From contig DASWFO010000037.1 in the NCBI GenBank assembly GCA_036394195.1, positions 1 to 8,025 on the forward strand: a DNA stretch of 8,025 nucleotides. The letters are read 5' to 3'. The DNA comes from DATJPD01 sp036394195 (GTDB lineage Bacteria > Pseudomonadota > Alphaproteobacteria > CACIAM-22H2). A program made the translations under genes and the position numbers. The notes beneath the pieces were generated by a model. That model was given only the letters and a program-made list of their open reading frames with translations. It searched no databases and had not been told where the DNA came from. Positions 1 to 5,934 of this stretch are shown here, one piece after another (positions within the stretch are counted from its first letter, which is position 1; each line of letters opens with the position of its first letter).

Positions 1-657
1 CAGCAGGCCGCGCGGGTCGTCGACATTGGCCTGCACACCGGCTTGTGACGGGGACAGATCGAAGCGCAGCTCGGCGCGGGCCGGCGTCGCGTCCAGCTCC
101 ACGACATCGAGGTCGAGCCGCACGCCGCGCCCGACCACGCGGGCGGCGGCGGTCACCGTCCACGCCGTCGGCTCGCCGAACATCCCGGCCGGCAGAGCCA
201 CCGACCCGAGGCTGAAGCTCCGCACATCGACATCCAGCGGCAGCGACGGCAGGCTGAGCGAGCGACCCGCCGGCGGCTCGCTTGCGGGCGCGCGTGCCGC
301 TGCCGGCGTCGCCGGGATCGGTGGGCGAAGAACTTCGATCGCGGCGACCGAGAGGCTGTCGACGGTGAGGCGGCGGCGCAGCAGGTCCCGCGGCGCCAGA
401 TCGAGATTCACGTCGCGGAGGCTCGCCCACACGCCGTCCAGATCGACAAGCTCGATGCGGCCGATGACCGGATGGAACGGCAGGCGTCCGCCGATCCCCG
501 TCGCCTGCGCGCGGCCGGCGGCGACCCGGTTGATCGCCGCCGCGAGCCAGGCCTTGCCACTGTCCGTATCGAGCCAGGCGCTGGCGGCGACCATTGTGAC
601 GGCGAGCACGACCAGCACCCCGACAAGTCCCACGGCGATGCGTTTCAACCAGCGCAT
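1..657 (-). CDS. tamB: TamB-like translocation and assembly module protein, N-terminal part (partial)
   Basis: The frame is open from the ATG at 657 to the window edge, giving 219 codons of a protein that is normally well over 1000 residues. TamB is an inner-membrane-anchored periplasmic protein that works with the outer-membrane barrel TamA. It is thought to bridge the envelope for outer-membrane protein assembly or lipid transport. The visible start MRWLKRIAVGLVGVL is followed by more hydrophobic residues to about position 28, which looks like an uncleaved N-terminal anchor. After it come short amphipathic stretches such as GRIELVDLDGVWASLRDVNL and LTVDSLSVAAIEVLRPP, typical of the repetitive beta structure at the start of TamB/AsmA-like proteins. 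The start lies 9 bases after the stop of the tamA-like gene, with GAGG just upstream, so the two are almost certainly cotranscribed. The name rests on this N-terminus and on the pairing; the diagnostic C-terminal DUF490/TamB domain is outside the window. Confidence 0.8.
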   Translation of the reverse strand, partial: MRWLKRIAVGLVGVLVVLAVTMVAASAWLDTDSGKAWLAAAINRVAAGRAQATGIGGRLPFHPVIGRIELVDLDGVWASLRDVNLDLAPRDLLRRRLTVDSLSVAAIEVLRPPIPATPAAARAPASEPPAGRSLSLPSLPLDVDVRSFSLGSVALPAGMFGEPTAWTVTAAARVVGRGVRLDLDVVELDATPARAELRFDLSPSQAGVQANVDDPRGLL

Positions 658-666
658 GGCGCCGCC

Positions 667-2463
667 TCAGAACGCCTGCCCGACGCTGATATAGAGCTGG
701 AACGCGCTGTCGCTCGGCCGCTTGTTGAGCGGAAACGCGACGTCGAGCCGGAGCGGCCCGATCGGGCTGTAATAGCGGCCGCCGAGGCCGGCGCCGTAGA
801 ACAGCTCGGATGCCGGATTCGGGAACGTCGTCCGATAGGCGCTGCCGGCGTCGAAAAACGGCACGATGCCGATCGCCTCGGTGATCTTGACGCGCAGCTC
901 GACGCCGAATTCGAGGCTGGACACACCACCCGTCGGAAGATTGCCCGAGCCGAGCGGCCCCGCGCGCTGATAGCCGAAGCCGCGGACCGACCCGCCGCCG
1001 CCGACATAAAGACGCTTGTCGGCCGGCAGGCGGTTGGTCGATTCGCCGACGATCGACCCGATGCCGCCGAACCCTGCCAGGATATAGCGGCCATCCGGAT
1101 CGAGCGGCTGATAGGCGCTCCCTTTGCCTTGGATGGTGGCAAAGTTCACGTTGATCCCGGCGACATGGGCGTACGGCGTCAGCGACAGCGTCTCACGATG
1201 GCCGCGCGACGGATTCAGCCTGTCGTCGGTCTGGTCGAGGCGCGCATACAGCGGGACGCCGAGCAGCGAGTAATTCACCTGCGACGGCACCTCGTCGAAC
1301 AGAGCTCTTTGCGTGACCCGCGCCGTCTCGAACTGCAGACCGCCGCCGAGGCTCAGCTGCTCATCGAAACGGCGATCGAGCCCGGAGAACAGCCGCAGCT
1401 TCTTGCTGTCGTACGGGTCGGGCCGGTCATCCGAAAGCTCTGCCTCGGCCACGAAATCCTGGTCCGGCCGCAGCACGTCGGGCTTGCGAAAGCGGCTCAA
1501 GGCGGCGAAGCGCTGCTGCGCAACCTCGGCCTGGAAGCGCAGGCTCTCGCCGCCGCCGGAGAGGTTGCGATGTTCCCAGTACGCCCGGCTGCCGAACCCC
1601 TGGCTGGTGTCGTAATAGAGGCCGACGCCGATCGAGCGGCGCGCGCGCTCGACCAACACGATCGTCATCGGCACTTCGTCGTTGTCGGGCTGCGGCGGGC
1701 CGAGATCGATCGTGGCGCTTGCGAACAGGCCGCTGTCGATGAGCGCCTTGCGGGTCTGGGCGACCCGGCGCCCGTCGTACAGATCGCCCTCGCGCCATTT
1801 CACCCGCCGCTCGACATACGCTGGATCGAGAAGCTCGAGGCCGGTGATGGTATGCGGCCCGAAGCGCACCAGCGGCCCCGTGTCGACCACGTAGGTGACG
1901 GCCATCTCCTTGGTCGCGCGGTCGAGCACGACCTTGCGGTCCGTCACCTTGGCGAAGGGCCGGCCTTCATTGGCGTAGTACTCGACGATCAGCGGTTCGG
2001 CCGCGACGATCCGCTCGGTCAGCGCCGGCCCGCCGAGCTTCAACCCGAACGCCGCCGGCGAGCGGTCGGCCAGCGGTGGCGGGGGAGTGCCCGACGGCGT
2101 CGTCAGGTCGACGGACGCGAGATGGTAAAGCGGACCCGGGCGCACGGTGATGGTGACGGTCACCGGCTTGGCGCCCTCGTCGATCGAGTAATCGAGCTCG
2201 GCTTCCCAGTAGCCGGCGCCGTGCACCGCCGGCCGAAGCTTGTCGAGGTCGTCGCGGGCGCGCTGATCCAGGCCGGCGACGGTATCGGGCGGCTTGTTCT
2301 TCAGCACGAACAACTGCGACAGGCCCTTGAGCGTGCTCATGAGCTTCGAATCTGCAACGCCTTCAATACGCGGTGTGTATTTCACAGCCGCGTGTGCGGA
2401 CGCGATCGGCAGCAGCAAAGCCCCCAACAGGTACAACAGGAGAGACCCCGGACGGTTCCGCAT
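667..2463 (-). CDS. tamA: TamA-like outer membrane assembly protein (Omp85 family)
   Basis: A 598-residue outer-membrane protein. The frame is open further upstream to 2625, but the ATG at 2463 is preferred because it places a Sec signal peptide (MRNRPGSLLLYLLGALLLPIASAHA) at the N-terminus, with likely cleavage after residue 25. About 250 residues of POTRA-type repeats follow. The last is clearest at about 199-256 and includes FGPHTITGLELLDP and TRKALIDSGLFASATIDLG. The beta barrel begins near residue 273. The VRGF motif characteristic of the Omp85 family is at 493-496 (within GGGGSVRGFGYQRAGPLG). The C-terminal strand ends in Phe (FQLYISVGQAF), as expected for recognition by the BAM machinery. 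Length and domain order fit TamA rather than the longer, five-POTRA BamA, and the adjoining tamB-like gene supports this. No strong ribosome binding site is visible before 2463. The large frames on the opposite strand are composition shadows. Confidence 0.9.
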   Translation of the reverse strand: MRNRPGSLLLYLLGALLLPIASAHAAVKYTPRIEGVADSKLMSTLKGLSQLFVLKNKPPDTVAGLDQRARDDLDKLRPAVHGAGYWEAELDYSIDEGAKPVTVTITVRPGPLYHLASVDLTTPSGTPPPPLADRSPAAFGLKLGGPALTERIVAAEPLIVEYYANEGRPFAKVTDRKVVLDRATKEMAVTYVVDTGPLVRFGPHTITGLELLDPAYVERRVKWREGDLYDGRRVAQTRKALIDSGLFASATIDLGPPQPDNDEVPMTIVLVERARRSIGVGLYYDTSQGFGSRAYWEHRNLSGGGESLRFQAEVAQQRFAALSRFRKPDVLRPDQDFVAEAELSDDRPDPYDSKKLRLFSGLDRRFDEQLSLGGGLQFETARVTQRALFDEVPSQVNYSLLGVPLYARLDQTDDRLNPSRGHRETLSLTPYAHVAGINVNFATIQGKGSAYQPLDPDGRYILAGFGGIGSIVGESTNRLPADKRLYVGGGGSVRGFGYQRAGPLGSGNLPTGGVSSLEFGVELRVKITEAIGIVPFFDAGSAYRTTFPNPASELFYGAGLGGRYYSPIGPLRLDVAFPLNKRPSDSAFQLYISVGQAF

Positions 2464-2702
2464 GGGCGAAACGCGGCGGCGTCCGGGTTCGTTGTGTCTG
2501 CACGTAACGCAGAGCACGGCCACGGGCTTAGACCTCGACAGGCCCCCGTGCCAACGTGCCCGCAAATCAGGCCGCACACAAGCTCGGCCGGCGCGATCGG
2601 TCGGGCCAATTTCAAATGAGCCCATTCCGCGCGGAACCGATACCGCGGGCCGAAGTTTCTCCCTCGTGGGGGCGTGTCTCCCGGGCTTTCGGCGAGGAAC
2701 AA
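2464..2702. other. Intergenic region between divergent genes
   Basis: These 239 bases separate the tamA-like gene (minus) from the secreted-protein gene (plus) and should hold the promoters of both. No convincing -35/-10 pair could be picked out by eye on either strand. A perfect 12-base palindrome, TTCCGCGCGGAA, occurs at 2625-2636, about 67 bases before the plus-strand start. Reading frames cross the region on both strands but lack a credible start or recognisable protein sequence, so it is treated as noncoding. Confidence 0.5.
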
Positions 2703-3080
2703 ATGCGCAAACAGCTTTTGCTCGCGAGGATCCTGACCGTGATGGGCCTGACCGTGGTGGCCAGCCCCGCGGTCCAGGCGGCGGGCTGCATGGACGAGGT
2801 AGAGCGCGTCGCGCAAAGCCTTGGCCTGTCGAAATCGCTTCCGGGGTCCATTCCCGGCCTGTCCAAGGGCGAAGCGCCAGCGACGACCGAATCGCGCGGG
2901 ATTCCGCCCGAAGTCACGTCGCGCCTGACCGGCACCGGAACACCGTCCGCCAATCCGGCCGGCCGGCAGGGCGAGGCGCTGGGGCTGCTGCAATCGGCGC
3001 GCGCCGCCAGCGCGCAGGGCAACGAGCCGGAATGTTTCGCGCAGCTCGCCAAGGCCCGCTCGATGCTCGGGGGCAAGTGA
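2703..3080 (+). CDS. Small secreted protein of unknown function with two cysteines
   Basis: A 125-residue protein that I do not recognise. The ATG at 2703 is chosen over the upstream in-frame ATG at 2556. It has a good ribosome binding site (GAGGA at 2694-2698), and it starts a clear signal peptide: MRKQLLLARI, a hydrophobic core, then PAVQAAGC. Cleavage after AQA-type residues near position 26-27 is likely; a lipoprotein with Cys29 as the modified residue is less likely because the -3 position is Ala. The mature part has an acidic helix-like segment (MDEVERVAQSLG), a Gly/Pro/Ser/Thr-rich middle (about 42-88) and a C-terminal helical segment (EALGLLQSARAASAQG, then CFAQLAKARSMLG). Cys29 and Cys111 could form a periplasmic disulfide. 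The C-terminal Ala-rich segment resembles those of small uncharacterised alphaproteobacterial periplasmic proteins, but that is an impression, not a match. The gene is divergent from tamA; no shared function is shown. Confidence 0.75.
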   Translation: MRKQLLLARILTVMGLTVVASPAVQAAGCMDEVERVAQSLGLSKSLPGSIPGLSKGEAPATTESRGIPPEVTSRLTGTGTPSANPAGRQGEALGLLQSARAASAQGNEPECFAQLAKARSMLGGK

Positions 3081-3081
3081 T

Positions 3082-3103
3082 CCCGGCGCCGGGCTGAGCG
3101 CCC
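3082..3103 (+). terminator. Possible GC hairpin after the secreted-protein gene
   Basis: The perfect palindrome CCCGGCGCCGGG lies at 3082-3093, one base after the stop codon. The overlapping pairing of GGCGC (3085-3089) with GCGCC (3098-3102) offers an alternative stem. No T-run follows, so this is at best a weak or factor-dependent terminator. Confidence 0.25.
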
Positions 3104-3155
3104 TGCCACGGCCGATCACTGGCGTCGGATCGGTTCAGCCTGTAATCAAGGGCGA

Positions 3156-3539
3156 ATGGAAAACGACGAACACGACATCCGCAGGGTCGTTGACACTTGG
3201 CTTACCGCCAGCAAGGCCGGTGACCTTGGCACGCTTCTGAATCTCATGGCTGACGACGTCGTTTTCATGGTTTCGGGGCGGGAGTCTTTCGGGAAGGACG
3301 CCTTCGCCGCGAGCAGCCGACAGATGATCGGCATGCGATTTGACGCGACGAGCGACATCCAGGAAATCGAGGTGCATGGCGACGTGGCCTGGATGCGCAA
3401 CCATTTGACGGTCACCGTGACGCCGCCCGACGCGGCACCGGTGACGCGCGCCGGCTACACCCTGACGATCTTGCGCAAGATGTCCGACGGCAGCTGGGTG
3501 ATCGCGCGCGACGCCAACCTGCTCACCGTGAAAGCGTAG
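3156..3539 (+). CDS. NTF2-like (DUF4440/SnoaL-type) protein
   Basis: A complete 127-residue cytoplasmic protein with no signal peptide or membrane segment. It matches the small NTF2-fold family annotated as DUF4440, SgcJ/EcaC or TIGR02246-type. An N-terminal helix (DIRRVVDTWLTASKAGDLGTL) leads into LMADDVVFMVSGRESFGKDAF at about 30-50. Beta strands follow: IQEIEVHGDVAWMRNHLTVTV, then GYTLTILRKMSDGSWVIARDANLL at 100-123, where the closing WVIARDANLL is typical. The fold makes a cone-shaped pocket that can bind or convert small molecules, but members vary widely in activity and no substrate can be assigned. The ATG at 3156 has a weak AAGGG-type site before it. The gene lies 75 bases after the secreted-protein gene and 90 bases before the GST gene, on the same strand. 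Confidence 0.85.
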   Translation: MENDEHDIRRVVDTWLTASKAGDLGTLLNLMADDVVFMVSGRESFGKDAFAASSRQMIGMRFDATSDIQEIEVHGDVAWMRNHLTVTVTPPDAAPVTRAGYTLTILRKMSDGSWVIARDANLLTVKA

Positions 3540-3629
3540 CCCTCGGCTTGTCGGACACGGCGGCTTGCCCGCGCCGCAAGTCCGAGTCAGAGTCCGACTT
3601 CAGCCATTCATCAACGGGAGGGATTAGCC
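3540..3629 (+). promoter_or_regulatory. Intergenic segment with repeated AGTCCGA sites before the GST gene
   Basis: These 90 bases separate the NTF2-like gene from the GST gene. AGTCCGA occurs twice in direct orientation, at 3579-3585 and 3591-3597, exactly 12 bases apart. The whole stretch 3578-3600 is also an imperfect dyad (AAGTC at one end, GACTT at the other). A short stem, CTTGC (3564-3568) with GCAAG (3576-3580), overlaps its left edge. Such an arrangement could be a regulator binding site for the GST gene, but no regulator gene is present and no clear -35/-10 pair was found. A strong ribosome binding site, GGAGG, is at 3617-3621. Confidence 0.3.
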
Positions 3630-4244
3630 GTGCTGACACTCTATTACGGCCGCGGAGCATGCTCGATGGCCGCCCATATCGTGCTCGAGGAGAGCGGCGA
3701 AAAATACGAACCGCACCCGGTCGATCTCGCCAATGGCGAGCAGCGCACGGACGCGTATCTCAAGGTCAACCGCCAGGGACGCGTGCCGGCGCTGCGCCTC
3801 GACAGCGGTGACGTCCTCACCGAGAACACGGCGATCCTGCCGTATCTGGGCAAGCGCTTTAAGCAGTGGCCGGCCGAGCCGGTCGCGGAGGCCAAAGCGC
3901 TGTCGCTGATCGGGTTCTTCGCCGCCAGCGTGCATCCGGCGCATGCGCATGTCGGCCGCCCTGAGCGCTATGCCACCGACACGGCCGCATACCCGACCAT
4001 CAAGGAGGCCGGGCTGAAGGCGTTTCACGGCTACCTGAAGCAGATCGACGAGATGCTGGCCGGCCGTCAGTGGTTCGGCGAGCAGTACTCCGCCGTCGAT
4101 CCCTATGGGCTCGTGTTCTACACCTGGGGTGTCCGGCGCGAGCTGCCGGTGGGCGAACTCAAGAACTACACCGCGTTCAAGGACCGCATGCTGCGGCGGC
4201 CGGCGGTGCAGCGCGTCCTCGCCGACGAGAAGGTGAAGGTCTGA
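3630..4244 (+). CDS. Glutathione S-transferase, beta-class-like
   Basis: A complete 204-residue cytosolic glutathione S-transferase, usual length for the family, probably a dimer that conjugates or transfers glutathione to electrophilic compounds. It starts at a GTG at 3630, eight bases after a strong GGAGG. The thioredoxin-like N-terminal domain (about 1-80) opens with LTLYYGRGACSMAAHIVLEE. Cys11 in the GACS motif is the cysteine that typifies bacterial beta-class enzymes. The cis-proline is Pro53 (RVPALRL), and the glutathione gamma-glutamyl site is at LTENTAILPYL (Glu65, with Asn66 where many members have Ser). The helical C-terminal domain carries SVHPAHAHVGRP (about 100-111) and SAVDPYGLVFYTWGVRR at 154-170, where Ser154 and Asp157 form the conserved N-capping box. 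Substrate cannot be predicted. The gene is convergent with ohr, with a shared hairpin between them. The preceding NTF2-like gene may or may not be cotranscribed. Confidence 0.92.
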   Translation: MLTLYYGRGACSMAAHIVLEESGEKYEPHPVDLANGEQRTDAYLKVNRQGRVPALRLDSGDVLTENTAILPYLGKRFKQWPAEPVAEAKALSLIGFFAASVHPAHAHVGRPERYATDTAAYPTIKEAGLKAFHGYLKQIDEMLAGRQWFGEQYSAVDPYGLVFYTWGVRRELPVGELKNYTAFKDRMLRRPAVQRVLADEKVKV

Positions 4245-4250
4245 CCGGCC

Positions 4251-4276
4251 GGGCGCGCGGTCAACGCCGCGCGCCC
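4251..4276. terminator. Hairpin terminator between convergent gst and ohr
   Basis: GGGCGCGCGG at 4251-4260 pairs perfectly with CCGCGCGCCC at 4267-4276, giving a 10-bp GC-only stem with a six-base loop. It fits in the 34-base gap between two genes that run toward each other, so it could serve both. On the plus strand only a mixed pyrimidine run (TCTCACTT) follows, and on the minus strand there is no T-run. Termination is therefore inferred from placement and stem strength. Confidence 0.6.
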
Positions 4277-4278
4277 TC

Positions 4279-4734
4279 TCACTTCGTCGGCGGTCGGCCG
4301 CCAGTCACCTCGAGCTGCACGTCGACATTGTTGCGGGTCGCGTGCGAGTACGGACAGATCTTCTCGTGCGCGTCTTTGGCCAGAGCCGCGAGATCGGCCT
4401 GCGGCAGGCTCCTGTCCTCGACCTGCAGCTTGACCGCCAGACCGAAGCCGCCGGCCTCGCGCGGGCCGATGCTCACCGCACAGGTGATCTTCGCCTTGCT
4501 CGCGTCCTTCTTCTGCTGCTTGGCGATGAAATCGAGCGCCCCGCCGAAGCACGCCGCATAGCCGGCGGCGAAGAGATGTTCGGGCGTCGCGGTGCCGGGC
4601 TTGCCCGGCCCGCCCATGGCCTTCGGCACCGAGAGATCGGCTTTGACGATGCCGTCGCTGGATTCGGTATGTCCGTTGCGGCCGCCGGTCGCCGAGGCTG
4701 TGGCGGTGAAAAGCGGCTTGATCTTGTCGGCCAT
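4279..4734 (-). CDS. ohr: Organic hydroperoxide resistance protein, Ohr family
   Basis: A complete 151-residue thiol peroxidase of the OsmC/Ohr superfamily, Ohr branch. Ohr is a cytoplasmic homodimer that reduces organic and fatty-acid hydroperoxides with a cysteine pair that is recycled by lipoylated proteins. Visible signatures are Arg19 in GGRNGH (the active-site arginine), PEHLFAAGYAACFGGALDF with Glu52 and the peroxidatic Cys62, and KICPYSHATRNNVDVQL with the resolving Cys127. An additional Cys85 is not part of the usual pair. The ATG at 4734 has a good GGAGGG site seven bases upstream, so the longer in-frame extension to 4848, which would overlap SURF1, is rejected. The gene starts 44 bases after the SURF1 stop on the same strand and could be read through from the oxidase operon or have its own promoter. 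Ohr is often controlled by the MarR-type repressor OhrR, but no ohrR gene or obvious operator is seen here. Confidence 0.93.
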   Translation of the reverse strand: MADKIKPLFTATASATGGRNGHTESSDGIVKADLSVPKAMGGPGKPGTATPEHLFAAGYAACFGGALDFIAKQQKKDASKAKITCAVSIGPREAGGFGLAVKLQVEDRSLPQADLAALAKDAHEKICPYSHATRNNVDVQLEVTGGRPPTK

Positions 4735-4770
4735 GATGATCCCTCCAGTGGGGGTTGGGGAGAGATCCCG

Positions 4771-4776
4771 AGTATA
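4771..4776 (-). promoter_or_regulatory. Possible -10 element upstream of ohr
   Basis: On the minus strand TATACT lies 36 bases before the ohr start, in the short gap after SURF1, and differs from the TATAAT consensus at one base. No recognisable -35 hexamer is found 16-18 bases further upstream, so this is only a candidate for an ohr promoter independent of the oxidase operon. Confidence 0.25.
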
Positions 4777-4778
4777 CG

Positions 4779-5507
4779 CTAGCCCCGCTCCGCCTGCTTG
4801 TGCCAGACGACGTAAATCACGATAAGCCCGATCGCAAGCGCGAACCACGTGATGGCGTATTGCAGATGCGGGCTCGGCAGTGCGATTTGCGTCTGGCCGC
4901 CGACGGGCAGACCGGCGGGATTGGGCGTCGCGTCCGCCTCGAGATAGAACGTCGCCGGCGGATCGAGCCCGGCGGCCTTGGACATCGCCGGCAGATCGAA
5001 CCAGAACCAGGCGTTGCGCGCCGGATCGTTGTCCGGCATCAGCCAGCCATGGCGCGCATCCTGGCGCAGGAACGCGGTCACGGTCACGGGTTCCGCGGGC
5101 TCGCTCTCCGGACGGGTCGCCGGCGCCTTGTGGTCGGTGGGCACCCAGCCGCGATTGATCAGGACCGGCGGGCCGTTGTCGCGGATCAGCGGCGTGATCA
5201 GATAGTAGCCGTCGTTGCCGCGCTGCGAGCGGCCATACATGTAGAGCTCGCGCTCATGCGCGAAGCGGCCGTGCACGCGCACGCGGTGGAAGTCGAAAGC
5301 GGCGAGATCGCCCGGATCGGCCGGCAGATCGACCGGGGCCTCGGCCGCGCGCTGGGCGCGATAGGCGTTGATCGCGTTCTTCTCCTGGAGGCGGGCGACC
5401 TGCCAGGCGCCGAGCCCGAGCAGCGCCAGCAGGAGGGGCACGGTGACCAGGGTCGGGCCGAGGCGCGGCCGAAACGACAGCTGACGGAGCACGCCGCTAG
5501 AGGGCAT
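4779..5507 (-). CDS. surf1: SURF1 family cytochrome c oxidase assembly protein
   Basis: A complete 242-residue inner-membrane protein of the SURF1/Shy1 family, which assists haem A insertion into subunit I of aa3-type oxidase. The topology is the family's standard two membrane segments flanking a periplasmic domain: about 17-37 (LVTVPLLLALLGLGAWQ) and 216-236 (YAITWFALAIGLIVIYVV). Conserved signatures are LGAWQVARLQEK after the first helix, PPVLINRGWVP at about 113-123, and HLQYAITWFALA at 214-225. His214 corresponds to the conserved histidine implicated in haem binding in Paracoccus homologues. The ATG at 5507 overlaps the end of the DUF983 gene by 11 bases, which implies translational coupling and may explain the weak ribosome binding site. 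A longer frame reaches 5615 but would overlap DUF983 extensively, so it is rejected. This is the last oxidase-related gene of the operon in the window. Confidence 0.95.
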   Translation of the reverse strand: MPSSGVLRQLSFRPRLGPTLVTVPLLLALLGLGAWQVARLQEKNAINAYRAQRAAEAPVDLPADPGDLAAFDFHRVRVHGRFAHERELYMYGRSQRGNDGYYLITPLIRDNGPPVLINRGWVPTDHKAPATRPESEPAEPVTVTAFLRQDARHGWLMPDNDPARNAWFWFDLPAMSKAAGLDPPATFYLEADATPNPAGLPVGGQTQIALPSPHLQYAITWFALAIGLIVIYVVWHKQAERG

Positions 5508-5868
5508 CGGAACCCGACGCGCGATGGCAGAACTGGAGCGCCACCAGCGTCGCCTTGAAGATCCGCAGCATGAGCACGGCCCCCACCAAGATGAAGCCCG
5601 GCCACAAGAGTGCATGCACCCACAGCGGCGGGGAGAACTTGACCTCGACGATCAGCGCCGCCCCGACCACGAGAAAGCCCAGGATCAGGATGACGAAGAC
5701 CGCGGGCCCGTCGCCGGCATCCTGGGCCTTGAGGTCCAGCCCGCAGACCGCGCAGCGCTCGCGCACCGTGAGCAGGCCGTCATAGAGCGGCCCGTCGCCG
5801 CAGCGCGGGCAGCGGCAGCGCAGGCCGGTGGAAAGCCAGGAGGCCGGGAGGCCTGGGTGCTCACTCAT
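5497..5868 (-). CDS. DUF983 family zinc-ribbon membrane protein
   Basis: A complete 123-residue protein of the DUF983 family, whose biochemical role is not established but which is often encoded beside cytochrome oxidase assembly genes in alphaproteobacteria. The N-terminal cytoplasmic part has two CxxC knuckles, Cys20/Cys23 (CPRCGDGPLYDG) and Cys39/Cys42 (CAVCGLDL), consistent with a zinc ribbon; Cys18 adds a further thiol (CRCPRC). Two membrane helices follow at about 56-76 (VFVILILGFLVVGAALIVEV) and 84-104 (VHALLWPGFILVGAVLMLRIF). The start at 5868 (MSEHPGLP) is chosen because an upstream GTG at 5889 would lie inside the palindromic repeat and add a non-typical extension. The nearest purine-rich site, GAGGGGGG, is about 11 bases away and is contributed by that repeat. 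Context suggests a role in oxidase biogenesis or metal handling, which is inference. Confidence 0.88.
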   Translation of the reverse strand: MSEHPGLPASWLSTGLRCRCPRCGDGPLYDGLLTVRERCAVCGLDLKAQDAGDGPAVFVILILGFLVVGAALIVEVKFSPPLWVHALLWPGFILVGAVLMLRIFKATLVALQFCHRASGSDAL

Positions 5869-5882
5869 CGCGCGATGCACCC

Positions 5883-5925
5883 CCCTCACCCTACCCTCTC
5901 CCCCCGCGAGCGGGTGGAGAGGGAA
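5883..5925. repeat. Palindromic intergenic repeat with hairpin
   Basis: CCCTCACCCTACCCTCTCC followed by a C-run, a CGAG loop and GGAGAGGG is the layout of a dispersed palindromic repeat common in proteobacterial intergenic DNA; in translation it yields the artefact PHPTLSPRERV. The stem pairs 5894-5901 with 5916-5923 (8 bp), then after one mismatch 5903-5906 with 5911-5914. It fills most of the gap between ctaE and the DUF983 gene. On the plus strand the stem is followed by AA and six T (5926-5931), the form of an intrinsic terminator for antisense transcription. In the operon direction the T-run becomes an A-run before the stem, so termination is not expected. Its GAGGGGGG end lies just before the DUF983 start. 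Only one copy is in this window, so its dispersed nature is from general knowledge. Confidence 0.7.
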
Positions 5926-5934
5926 TTTTTTGGA

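Noticed and set aside
2521..2550. Inverted repeat CACGGG/CCCGTG between tamA and the secreted-protein gene.
   Set aside because: The stem is only 6 bp with an 18-base loop and no T-run, well within chance for this composition.
472..2619. A 715-codon open frame on the plus strand opposite tamA and tamB.
   Set aside because: It is antisense to a clearly recognised Omp85 protein, its translation is Arg/Ala/Glu-rich with no domain, signal or ribosome binding site, and long antisense frames are expected in GC-rich coding DNA.
2464..2625. A 54-codon N-terminal extension of the tamA-like frame.
   Set aside because: It would bury the signal peptide inside the protein; the internal ATG at 2463 starts directly with a normal signal sequence.
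2556..2702. A 49-codon upstream extension of the secreted-protein frame.
   Set aside because: The ATG at 2703 has a good ribosome binding site and a signal peptide at its N-terminus; the extension has neither.
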